A stretch of DNA of 64,000 bases. Source: Lunularia cruciata. Its lineage: Eukaryota; Streptophyta; Marchantiopsida; Lunulariales; Lunulariaceae. The notes beneath the pieces were generated by a model. The model searched no databases. It saw nothing but the letters and a program-made list of their open reading frames with translations, and was not told the DNA's origin. Numbering within the stretch: the stretch's first letter is position 1; each line of letters opens with the position of its first letter. Shown here one piece after another: positions 36,523-46,200 of this stretch. The position numbers and the translations under genes were made by a program. The stretch spans positions 11,346,001-11,410,000 of the forward strand of contig OX419757.1 in the NCBI GenBank assembly GCA_948567375.1, given 5' to 3'.

Positions 36523-37467
36523 CTATTGGAGTTGTTTGGTGGGATCAGCACCGGACTAGCTGCGGTGTTATAGGCGGGTATACGAGTACAAAGGTACTTG
36601 TATGTAGAGAGAGATAAGACTACTAGGTGAGTCTCTCATGTGGCATACTTGGCCTATCGGTATCCGGAGTTATTACCGATGTCAACAGTCAGAGGTTACC
36701 AAAAGGCCCTACCAGGAGACATTTCCTTATTGGGGGCGCATGACCTAGAGAGACATGGGCCTATTCACTTGGTGATTTCTGGATGGCCATGTCAAGGACA
36801 TACACGTGCTGGTAGAGGATTGGATCTTCAAGATCCTCATTCTGGTGTGTTTTGGGAGATGTTACGGATACTACAACATCTCCAAGTTCATTAGTCTGTT
36901 TCTCTAGCTTACCTTTTGGAGAACGTTCCTTTGATGGGTGATTCTCGCACTAGAGTGGTGGCGAGTACACATCAGGTCCATTCTTGGATGGGACCTACTG
37001 TATTGTTAGATGCAACCAGAGTGGGATCACAGACTCATCGTCTTTGTCTTTGGTGGACAAATCTCTTACCCAGAGAGGTTCTACAGCGCGCTTATGATGG
37101 GATTTAGCAACTTGACCACATCCTTGTTGATAATATCTTGGATGTTGGGCGTCAGTCTCAGACAATGGTAGTGGCTGATAGGTCACCTATGGCAGTGGTG
37201 AACCTAGTTGGACAGCCTAGAGCTGCATTTCCTACACTCATGAGTTTCCTAGGCTCTCATGCTTTTCAAGAGGGAGGACATGGACTTGTTTGGGACTCAC
37301 AATTTCAGCAGTTGGTGGAGCCCAATGTTGATGAGAGAGAGCGGGCGATGGGTTTTTGCACCGATATTACCGCTGTTCCAGCAATGTTAGAGGCATCCAA
37401 GCGTCAGGTATTAGGTCAGGCTATGGACCTGAACTGTTTGACCTGGGTTGTGAGCCTTGGCTTGGCA
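36523..37467 (+). pseudogene. Cytosine-5 DNA methyltransferase domain inside gypsy pol
   Basis: Motifs appear in canonical order in one frame. Motif I is 'LLELFGGISTGL' (36523, AdoMet binding) and motif II 'YLYVERD'. Motif IV is 'LVISGWPCQGHT', with the catalytic Cys codon at 36790. Motif VI is 'LLENVP' (Glu codon about 36919), motif VIII 'VGSQTHRLCLWW', motif IX 'VDERERAMGF' (37327) and motif X 'RQVLGQAMDLN' (37405). A target-recognition region of about 70 residues lies between VIII and IX. The order rules out the permuted arrangement of plant DRM enzymes; the spacing and the short motif I-IV gap recall Dnmt3-like or phage-like enzymes. No regulatory domain (BAH, UBA, PWWP) is visible. In-frame stops at 36571 (TAG), 36628 (TGA), 36892 (TAG) and 37105 (TAG) kill this copy. 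All catalytic residues remain, so decay is recent relative to capture. Confidence 0.88.
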
Positions 37468-37974
37468 GAGCAGCGTAGGATGCACTTGATAGGCATCACC
37501 ACTTGGACACTTGTGAGCCCTGTGCCTATCGAGACAATTCAAGCACATGCTGGGGGCAATGGACCAAGTGGACATGGTATTCTTGGGACACATCTAGTAG
37601 CTACTAGGGAGAGTGGTCTACTTGGAGTCCATCCAGGTGAGCGTGGGCTACTTGGATTACACCCTTGGTCCACATGGGATGCAGCTAGAGGACGTGTGAA
37701 GCTTGCAGCCAGAGTGGAGGGAGTTTTTCACACAAAGGTTGGGACCTCTAGTGGTCAAGAGCATGACACTATTGCTCCCAAGGGCCTAGTGTAGCAACCA
37801 ATCAGTACGTCTTCCACTCCTACTACAGTTATAGAGGATACCAGATCTTGGACCCAAGCTTATTGGAGAGGAAAGACAGAGGGTTTGGAGGTTCTTGAGG
37901 AGTCACACAAGTTGTTTTGCCTTCAGTATGAAGGATTTGGGTGCTCTGAAGGGACTTGGTATACGGATTGAGCT
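37468..37974 (+). other. Linker between methyltransferase and RT
   Basis: Same frame as the methyltransferase up to a TAG at 37792. Contains short near-repeats ('GLLGVHPGERGLLGLHP'). No domain recognised. A frameshift near 37960 leads into the RT frame. Confidence 0.5.
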
Positions 37975-38560
37975 GACTAGCGACACATCAGTTTTCTGAC
38001 GTCCTTATTGATATAGTGATATGGAGAGGACATTGATTCAGAGCCGGAGTAGTGACCTTTTTGAGGCTGGTTTGGTGGAGATTTCACATGGAGAGTATGC
38101 ATCAGCAACAGTGATGCAAGCCAAGAAGGATATGCATGGCAACTATACAGATAGGCGGATGTGTAGAGATTACCGTCCTATCAACCGACAGACTAGGGCT
38201 GATCGGTATGCCATGCCTACATTGGAGGAGATTTTTGATGCGATTGGGTATGCAAAGGTCTTTAGTACTTTGGATCTTCAAGCGGGATATCATCAGTTGT
38301 CGATTAGGGAGGAGGATAAGTCCAAGACAACATTTTGGGCTATTGATCCTCATGGCAAGGATGTGTTATATCAATGGAGGTTCTTACCATTTGGGTTGAA
38401 GAATGCTCCTTCTGAGTTCCAGAGGCTCATGGATAGGATCCTAGCTGGATTGGATTTTGCTCGGTGCTATATTGATGATATTTTGGTTTATAGTACTACT
38501 GTGGAGGAGCATGAGAGATAGTTGTTGGAGGTGTTTGAGAGGTTGAGATCTCATGGACTC
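37975..38560 (+). pseudogene. Reverse transcriptase of the methyltransferase element
   Basis: Gypsy RT with 'CRDYRPINRQTRADRYAMP', 'STLDLQAGYHQL', 'FLPFGLKNAPSEFQRLMD' and the catalytic 'CYIDDILVYS'. Stops at 37997 and 38009 (both TGA) and 38519 (TAG). After 38521 the frame continues with 'LHLGKCRFF' and 'VEYLGHTI', standard for the RT thumb. Confidence 0.88.
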
Positions 38561-39279
38561 AAATTACATCTTGGGAAGTGTAGGTTCTTCCACAAGCAAG
38601 TTGAGTATTTGGGTCACACTATCTACCCCGGAGGACTTGGTGTCCAATAGACCAAGGTGGAGGAGGCTATTGCACGTATTCCTTGGCCTACGGATGTGAG
38701 CAGAGTGTGAGCATTCCTTGGGTTGGCAAATTTCTATCGCTACTATGTTAAAAGATTTATTGTCATTGCCAGGCCTTGACGAAGCTGACCAAGCTTACAC
38801 ATGAGTGGTGTTGGGGAGATGAGCAGGAGAGAGCTTTTGTAGAGCTCAAGGAGAGGTTGACATCTGCTCCTATTTTGAGGAGGCCGATCAGGGAATGACC
38901 ATTTCAGGTTCACACTGATTGGATTATGTTGGGGCTTGGAGCGGTGCTCACCCAACATGATGATGAGGGGAAAGAGTTTGTGGTTGCCTATGCTAGTCGC
39001 TCCAACAATTTAGCGGAGGCGAAGTATAGTTCATATGAGGGAGAGTGCTTGGCAGCAGTTTGGGCAGTAGCACATTTCCGATGTTACCTATTTGGTAACC
39101 CCTTCACTCTCATCACTGATCATCAGTTGCTGAAGTGGTTGATGGAGTCCGACAAGCTTTCAAGGAAGCTTGCACGATGGGCTCTGATTTTACAGGAGTA
39201 TGATTTCACGGTTGTTCACAGACCTAGAGTGGTGAACTATGATGCAAATGGGTTGAGTAGAAACCCATGTCCCAGCTAG
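38561..39279 (+). pseudogene. RT connection and RNase H of the methyltransferase element
   Basis: RT connection 'FLGLANFYRYYVKRF', a frameshift near 38765, then RNase H: 'HTDWIMLGLGAVLTQ' (first Asp), 'YEGECLAAVWA' (Glu), 'LITDHQLLKWL' (Asp) and 'NYDANGLSR' (last Asp). All four acidic positions are kept. Stops at 38648 (TAG), 38708 (TGA), about 38896 (TGA). Confidence 0.82.
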
Positions 39280-39599
39280 CAAGATCAGACCGGAGCACGT
39301 TGGCATGGTGAGACAGATGAGGAGATGGTGCCAAGTTGGCATGCATCGGCCTTGCTGTGTATATTTGCAGATGCTTTAGTGGTATCTCTCTTAGCGCATA
39401 CAGGAGGAGTTATTGAGGTCATAGATCCAGAGAGTGAAGATATTGGTACAATTCAGTGAGACATTCATGATTATGTCTTAGTGATGGACTAACTTTGCAC
39501 TGGTGTTGTGGGTGGCACAATTGGGGCCAAGGAGAGAGACCGTGTTCTTCAGCGAGCCAAACGGTTCAGATTGGAGGGTAGACACCTTTTGCGTGTATG

Positions 39600-40560
39600 G
39601 GAGGATGATAGAGTGTGAGTAGTACCACTTCCATCACAGAGACCACAGTTGGTCCGTCATGCTCATGAGGAGCTAGGACATTTTGGAGTAAAGCATATGT
39701 ATAGCTTACTCCAGAGTCATTATTGGTGGCACGATATGCAGACCGAGGTACAGCAGTTTGTTGCCAGATGTGTGATTTGTGACCAAGTTAGAGCATCATT
39801 CAATGCTCCTACGCCATAGTTACACCCATTACCTATCATGGGATTGGGTTACCATTGGAGTTTGGACTTTGCCGGACCTTTACCGCTGACTGTGAGACAT
39901 CATCGGTATGTTTTGGTGATGGTGGAGCACTTCTCCAAGTGGATTGAGTTGGTGGCACTTCCTGACAAGTCTAGTGAAGGGACAGCTTACTTGTTCCTGG
40001 ATCGAGGTCTTAGTCATTTTGGTGCACCGGCTGAGGTTTTGACTGATCAGGGTACATAGTTCTTGGGGGAGTTTCATGTCTTGTGTGACAAAGCTTTGAT
40101 TGATCATCATACTACATCCCAAGATCACCCTGAGGCAGATGGCTTAGCAGAGAGAGTGGTTCAGACGGTGAAGAGAAGATTGCAAAAGTATGGTTTGCAG
40201 AGAGGCCACTTGGGAGATTGGGATCTCCAATTACCTTGGTTGGCCATGGGCTATCGGTTCAGCCGGCAAGCCTCCTTAGCATCCTTCTCTCCATACTTTC
40301 TACTCTATGGACAAGATCTAGATTTACCTGCAGCCATTTGTCAAGATGCTATTGTAGTTTTGGACTTGGATGACCCCGGTGTATGGATGAGTGCATGTTC
40401 TCAGCGGGTAGAGATCTTTCAGAGAGTGATGCCGATGGCCTTTGAGAACTTGGCGATTTCTCAGCACAGAGATACTTTACGCTATGCCACCATTCTAGGA
40501 GGAGGTTATAGACCCTCGATCTGTCAATTTCATCCAAGCGACTATGTATATCTACAGTAG
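39600..40560 (+). pseudogene. DDE integrase of the methyltransferase element
   Basis: HHCC zinc region ('RHAHEELGHFG' ... 'CVICDQ', 39655-39785), then the core: 'WSLDFAGPLP' (Asp 1), 'VLTDQGT' (Asp 2, with a TAG stop directly after at 40057 where gypsy integrases usually have Gln) and 'DGLAERVVQTVKR' (Glu). A C-terminal region ends 'DYVYLQ' before a TAG at 40558. It is a gypsy integrase, not a tyrosine recombinase. Frame changes occur between the core halves. Confidence 0.85.
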
Positions 40561-40602
40561 ACAACACCGACGACACTTGATGTTTCTACAGGCCACACTA
40601 TC

Positions 40603-40905
40603 TTGAAAGTGCACGAGGTTTTGCCATCTGGAGTCCTTGTGTTAGAAGGACGTGATGGTGTTGTTTGGAAGGATCATGTGCGCAATTGTGCGCCATACCA
40701 CCTCCCAAACATTGATAGTACTATGGACCTAAGCTTGGCACTTGTACGTGCAGGCTTGAGGTGTATGTTATGTGGCTCTTTTGGTGGAGCTGCTACTATG
40801 TTAGTGTGTGATAGCTGTTCGAGAGGATGGCATATGGCATGTACGACTCCTCCCCTCATGGTGGTTCCTCAGGGACAGTAGTTATGTCCTAGATGTACTT
40901 GACCT
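40603..40905 (+). pseudogene. PHD finger C-terminal to the integrase
   Basis: After the gypsy integrase tail block ('VLEGRDGVVWKDHVRNCAP') the frame encodes 'CMLCGSFGGAATMLVCDSC', then 'GWHMACTTPPL' and 'LCPRC'. That is C-X2-C, C-X2-C, H-X2-C, C-X2-C, the C4HC3 pattern of a PHD finger, with the conserved Trp two before the last pair replaced by a stop (TAG at 40879, from TGG by G-to-A). PHD fingers read histone H3 tails, often by Lys4 state. It sits where chromoviruses have a chromodomain, so it may have guided integration; that is inference. Confidence 0.85.
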
Positions 40906-41060
40906 ATAGCTAGTTCATTCTTTATATGGTATAGATTGCAGATAGACGACTAACAATGGGGCTCCATAGCACCCGGCCTCCTGATCTTTGCCCATTAGAG
41001 GGTATACCATATACTTAGAGTAGATGGCTATCTGGAGTTAGAGGGACCTAACTGCCAGCT

Positions 41061-41070
41061 AGGGAGGTGA
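41061..41070 (+). other. Polypurine tract
   Basis: AGGGAGGTGA directly before TTGTGGCAC. Its place argues that the true LTR begins at 41072 (TGTGGCAC), not at 41179. Confidence 0.65.
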
Positions 41071-41071
41071 T

Positions 41072-41627
41072 TGTGGCACTTTAGAGTCTATGTATGACTT
41101 ATATGTGAGTTGTACTTCTATAGTGTATGATGTTGACAACGATGTATGTTGTGTAGCGATGTATATACGCATGACATTTGTCACGCCATTTGTAGTGCCA
41201 TGTCTAGATGCTTGGACATTGGAGTTCTAGTGTTAGTAGTTAGAGTTATTTCAGCAGTTTCTAAGAGACTACTTTCCAACGGTCAGATTTCATGTTTGGG
41301 GTACTGACTTCACGGTGGAGCCCACCGTCACTTTGCACCGTTTGCACCATCGAGTGTGCCATCAGCGGGACCATTAGGGTTTTAGTGCTAGCTCAAGTCT
41401 AGGGAGCATAGTTTTGAAGTGAGCTCCAGAGAGCTCACTTCTTTGATGTTGAGCCTTCGAGTTCCTGGCTATGGTGGATAGAGGCCGGTGAGCGTCACCT
41501 GGATTCTCTATGCTTGAGTAGGTGTGTCTTGATTGTAATCAGTGTTCAGTTGTTGGCAGTTTATAGAGTGACAGATCAAGTAGTGATCTGAGTTGAGTTG
41601 AGTTGAGAGTGGTAAGCAATCTGATTA
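41072..41627 (+). repeat. Complete LTR of the methyltransferase element
   Basis: Composed of 105 bases (41072-41176), a TT, and 449 bases (41179-41627) homologous to the left outer piece. It begins TGTGGCAC and ends CTGATTA, where the left copy ends CTGATTACA. At the internal boundary it reads TGACA-TT-TGTCA, an inverted repeat that looks like an LTR-circle junction. Confidence 0.75.
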
Positions 41628-41628
41628 T

Positions 41629-41733
41629 TGTGGCACTTTAGAGTTTATGTATGACTTATGTGTGAGTTGTGTTTCTATAGTGTATGATGTTGACAGTGGT
41701 GTATGTTGTGTAGCAATGTATATATGCACAACA
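41629..41733 (+). repeat. Right outer LTR piece (5' 105 bases of a second LTR)
   Basis: TGTGGCACTTTAGAG...GCACAACA, same length (105) and about 10 percent different from 41072-41176. It follows the complete LTR head-to-tail and ends directly at the GCTA target duplication. Confidence 0.85.
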
Positions 41734-41849
41734 GCTACCTATAAATACCAAGCGAAGCTCATGCTAGGCATTTGGAGTTTTCCCTCATTCAAGTGTCCTA
41801 AGGTGAGTTTCCATTCTCCTATTTCTCTCCTTGGTTTTGGTCTTTTATA

Positions 41850-43250
41850 GCTACCCAATCTCCTTGCAAGAATCCATGAATCCTAAGGTAGTCTCTCAAA
41901 GTCTTATAGCACCTCCATGTTCCAAAAGTAATAATGTTGATTGGGGAAAAAGGGCCAACAACGTCCAAGTGGAATATCTCTTTTGTGGTCATCAGCTAAA
42001 ATAGCATGTAATAAGAAGGAGAGTGTGTATCCAATACAAGGATGTCAAGGCATAAGGATCTTGGTATACATCCGTAACTATCGCAAACCTAGTAGGAATG
42101 CTTGGATAAGGTCCAAGAGTGTAACCAAGTGTATGAGTTAGAAGGAGCCTATAGAGATACTACTAGAGTATGGATGGCATTTGGAGGCATATATAAGGAA
42201 GTGGAATTTACACACATACACAAACAATGAGATCTACTAACATGTTGTGCAAGGCCAATCCCTACCCATGGACAATCCACATAAGACTATGTGGAACATT
42301 GATAGGATGAGATACAAGGATGTGTTGAGGACCCACGTAAAAGAGAACAATCTTTGTGGGATAGGGAGTGGTAAGAGTGAGAGGGAGCTCCACATGATCC
42401 TATGAGGGTAGTGAGGCAATAGGGATGGAAGGAGAGTCCAAGGTGGAAGGAGGTGTGGAGTGTTTGTGACATGAGAATGAGGGATAAGGAGGACAAGTGG
42501 TGGGACATCCTGAATAGTACAATCCACTTGTAGGGCGCTCTGTTTGTATAAGAGAAGTATGAAACATGGGGATCAAAGGAAATCCCTCTAGATAAACCTC
42601 AAAAATAATAGGTATATGTTGAAAAAGGCAACATAAGGGTCTACCTCCTACTTTCACATATGAGGTATGCGATGTTAGATGAAGAGTGACACCTAAGTTA
42701 GTACTCTTTTTACCCCATGCCAAGGAAAAAAAAGGAGGCATCTTGAGATAGGCTAGTGAAAGGATATACAACCCAATGAGTACAAAGAAAATGCCATGAA
42801 AATCAAGACATAGTAGACAAGTGTTATGGGTGCAATCACAAGAAAGGAAAACACAAATAGATAAAAAAAAAAAAAAAAACCTAGAAAAGGAAGCATATAA
42901 GAGATGGGAAAAAGGTCTATTTGTGATGTTTGAAGATTTCACTCTACCTCTAATGTCTAAATCACATGCAGGTCCAACTGCTTGTCCGTGCTAATAATGC
43001 TTAGCTCCAAATCCCAGCTTCATGCCAATGAAGCCCCCAAAGGTGGGTCCTATTACATGCTCATAAAGTTTCTCCCAAAAAATCTCCTCTGGTTTCTGAA
43101 AAATCTGTAGGAGAGTCATCCAATGCTAGGGCTGCATGGAAAGGACTATACAATACCCTGAAAGTTACCAAAGAAACCTCATTTTGCCTTGATCTCATTA
43201 ATTGGAGTCTCAAATTCCTATTTGCACTGTGACATCCCTAATTAGACCTA
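41850..43250. other. Repeat-like DNA, possible copia remnant
   Basis: No intact gene. A minus-strand frame at 42400-42942 contains 'CVFLSCDCTHNTCLLC', loosely like the copia post-integrase block CVFLGY---QKGYRC. The rest does not match. A run of 17 A lies at 42863-42879. Confidence 0.3.
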
Positions 43251-46200
43251 GAAACACTAATTATACCCAAACTTGAGACAATTGTGCTATGTATAATCTA
43301 TCACACTTGATCCTGAACACCCTACTACACTTACTTTACCTTATAACAAATATATAATTAAGTAGATCTTCTCCCATGAACACCATCTCCCATGGATTTG
43401 TTATTTGTTATTGTATATGATTTCCATCACCTATGTGGATGCAATTTCTTCTATGGTGTTGGATGTTGTGAGCTGAGTTATTGCTTGCATGTTAAACCTC
43501 ATCTTTCTTGATACTATACTCTGTGTCAATGCAAGTCACTCATCCATTGGTTGGAGACCTCTCTTCAATGCTTGATACCTAATGACAAGTCAACAACATG
43601 GCTTGGCCATCACTCTCTTGTGCTTGGAGATCCATCAGGATTATTTGAGGCCCTTTTTCTTGTAGCACATTTTTCATCAATTTCTATTCTTTTTGTCTAT
43701 AGTGAATGCTCTCTTTTGTGTTCTTGTTTCAATCAATGGTGACCTTTGCACTTTACCAAAAGATTTTCTTACCATAATATTTTGTAGTTTGCTCTCCTCA
43801 CAATTTGATGTTGTGGTTGCAATTCTTTCTCACTAATTTGTTTAAAAAATAATCAATATCACTTTACTAAGCACTAATTGCTATAATCACAAACCACTAG
43901 TCCCAAATCACTCTTCATAGTCACTAGTCTTCCATGCAGATCACACCAACAATCATGGTATTGGACTACTACAACTATTTGTCTAATATACTTGTCTTTA
44001 TATCACATAGTATTCCTAGAAATCATCAACTTTGATTATCATCATTTGCTTCAAAATCTATGTGTTGTTTAGTTCTCTCACTTTGCTCCAAACTCTCTCA
44101 TGTTTTGCATGGTTGGATAATGAATGAGCAAGTAAGCTTTTTTGTAAGAGTACGAGTAAACTACTTACTATAGAAGCACTACAGGGTCCAGCAAAATCAG
44201 ATTTGAAACCCGCTAATTCAACTCTGGTACCCATTGAGGTAAGGAAAAACTCTTGTTGAAAAGATATTGTTGATTCTACAACTAGGAGACTAGGTAGAGA
44301 AGCGATTCAAACCTTGGAATCTCAAAAAAGAGCCAAGGAGCTAAAAGATACCATGAATATTGAAAGAAATATTAATATTAGTATTACCATGGTAGTTATC
44401 AATGAACATGGTGTTTTGCCAATGATTTCATTCCCAACAATGAATATGGACATCACCAACATTAGAGATTAATTCAATAAGCCTAATAAGCAATAACTCT
44501 TCTAAAAGAGACCTTCCTGCTAGAATAATGATTTATTTAAATGATATCTATCCAAAATTGAATGCTAAATATGGTTATTTCCATGTTTACCCCTTTAATC
44601 AACTCGACCCAATAAATCTGGATATTTAAAGATGAGAAAATTATTAGATAAGTATTATTGCATAAGTATCTATAAGGATAACAAGTAATATTTATTTGGC
44701 TTACCACAAATGCTTCAAGGATATGAATAAGAATATTGTTTCTAGTATAGATAACCTAGGATTATGGTCATATTTGCATGTTATACACTATTCAAGATAC
44801 TAGAGATGATATCCTATGACAAGAAATATTTTAATTTATAACTAAGGTGGTTAATTATCTTATTTTATCAACTCCAAGCTAGCCTTCATTCTCAAACTTC
44901 CAGGTTGCCATTGCAGTTGAGATTGAAATGTAAATGCAGAATTGCAATTGCTGATGCACAAAGAGCCAAGTTCTAGTAGCTGTTATTTATGTTGAAATAG
45001 GCTGATCTTATAAATCTGCATTTCAATCTCATCCCAATATTTTCTATTGTTATTTAACTATGTTAACAATAGACTTCCATGAATAAGACAACTGTAGAGA
45101 TCTTCCAAGTAATCTTGAAAGTAATTAGAAAATTGACATGACAATAACAATCTTTGAGATTGATTGCCATATAGTAACCATAATATGACAATGACTATCA
45201 CTTGCAGTCTAATGTGACCTAACTGTGTAAACAATAGACCAATGTCTCATTCATGGAGGAGACCTCCATGAATGAGAATGGAAGAAAAGACTTAAGAAAT
45301 TTTAAAAACTTTTAGGTAGTCTTTAAATTTATTGCCAAATCATACTATGACAATGATTATATAAGTTCTTATTTCCTTGATGGAAAAAATTTAAAAATTT
45401 CACCTTTGCGTAAGTTTTCTCTACTCATATACATTACGCTTACCTAGAAAAGCTCACGTGAGGTCAAAGATAGTGCCAAATTTAATTATTCTTTTCAGTC
45501 CATGAGGTAATTTCTTGCATAAAATGAAGATTGAAAATATTTTTTTCACAATGCATGGTGATAATCTGCCCAATGACATTTTCCTTGGAGCTAAATAAAA
45601 GGCTCACAATGAAAGGATAAGTAGGAATTACACTGATCAGGGTATATATAAGAATATAGGTTTTGAGAATTGTGGAGCTGTCTGGTAAGTTCAGTTCAAC
45701 TTCAATCCTAATATATTAAATTTTGATTTCGATTGTACAAGAAACAAAGAGAAAAGATATCAATGATAATAGAGTTAACGTCAAGTGAGATGAAAAAATA
45801 GGATTTTGGGATGATAATGCTTCATAAATGTTATACTTCTTTTCCTGATGGGAGCATTAGAGCTTTTTTAAGATTTTAATTTCTAGTAAAGATCACTAGT
45901 TTCTAAACAGGCAATTTTGACATTTTACATGGCATTTAAGATAAGATCTTTACACAAAAGTTTAGGCCTATTGAGTATAATAACTAAACTACATAGCCTT
46001 GGAGCATTCTAGGAATTTAGTTTTTTTCAAATATGGCAATACTTTAGTTATTTATCTACAAATCTTGAATCATAAATTTTGGTCTCAAAAGAACATATAA
46101 TTGAGCTTTGAATGTGAAATAACATATTCTTAGGAATAAAGTGTACATTGGGATAGAGGTTCTATTTATAAACAGGAGACTTATCATGAGTTTGACCGGC

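Larger units (their letters stand above)
31704..41733 (+). mobile_element. Ty3/gypsy retrotransposon encoding a cytosine DNA methyltransferase and a PHD finger
   Basis: Plus-strand element inserted into a family-1 solo LTR with a GCTA target duplication. Order of domains: leader with tandem repeats, gag with two CCHC knuckles, aspartic protease, C5-cytosine DNA methyltransferase, reverse transcriptase, RNase H, DDE integrase, PHD finger, polypurine tract. All pol domains are clearly gypsy-type. About 20 in-frame stops and a few single-base shifts make it non-functional; most stops could derive from CAG, CGA or CAA by C-to-T change. The terminal repeats are permuted: one LTR is whole (41072-41627) and the other is split between the two outer ends. 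Total 10,030 bases, large for gypsy because of the extra domains and a 1.5 kb leader. Confidence 0.9.
31416..41849 (+). repeat. Solo LTR of chromovirus family 1, split by the methyltransferase element
   Basis: Two halves, 31416-31703 and 41734-41849, together match one 423-bp family-1 LTR in plus orientation: TATAACAATATGG start, GAAGCTTC arrays, then after the interruption CTACCTATAAATACC and a GGTCTTTTATA end. Outside flanks are GCTAT and GCTAC, a near-perfect target duplication, and there is no internal domain. The interruption duplicates GCTA (31700-31703 and 41734-41737). Confidence 0.85.

Noticed and set aside
36523-37467. Methyltransferase as a captured host DRM-type gene
   Set aside because: DRM enzymes have permuted motif order (VI-X before I-V) and UBA domains. 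Here motifs run I to X and no UBA is visible.
35365-40905. Stop codon reassignment or programmed readthrough to explain many in-frame TAG codons
   Set aside because: Host genes in the same window use normal stops, single-base frameshifts are also present, and TGA stops occur as well. Decay explains all of these.
31704-41733. Classification of the methyltransferase element as a DIRS/Ngaro tyrosine-recombinase element because of its split direct repeats
   Set aside because: The integrase is a clear HHCC + DDE gypsy type, a GCTA target duplication is present, and a polypurine tract precedes the complete LTR. None of these fits DIRS-order elements.
42237-42942. 180-codon minus-strand frame as a membrane protein gene
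   Set aside because: Hydrophobicity comes from poly-pyrimidine codons; the only resemblance is a weak copia-like block, so it is treated as repeat-derived.
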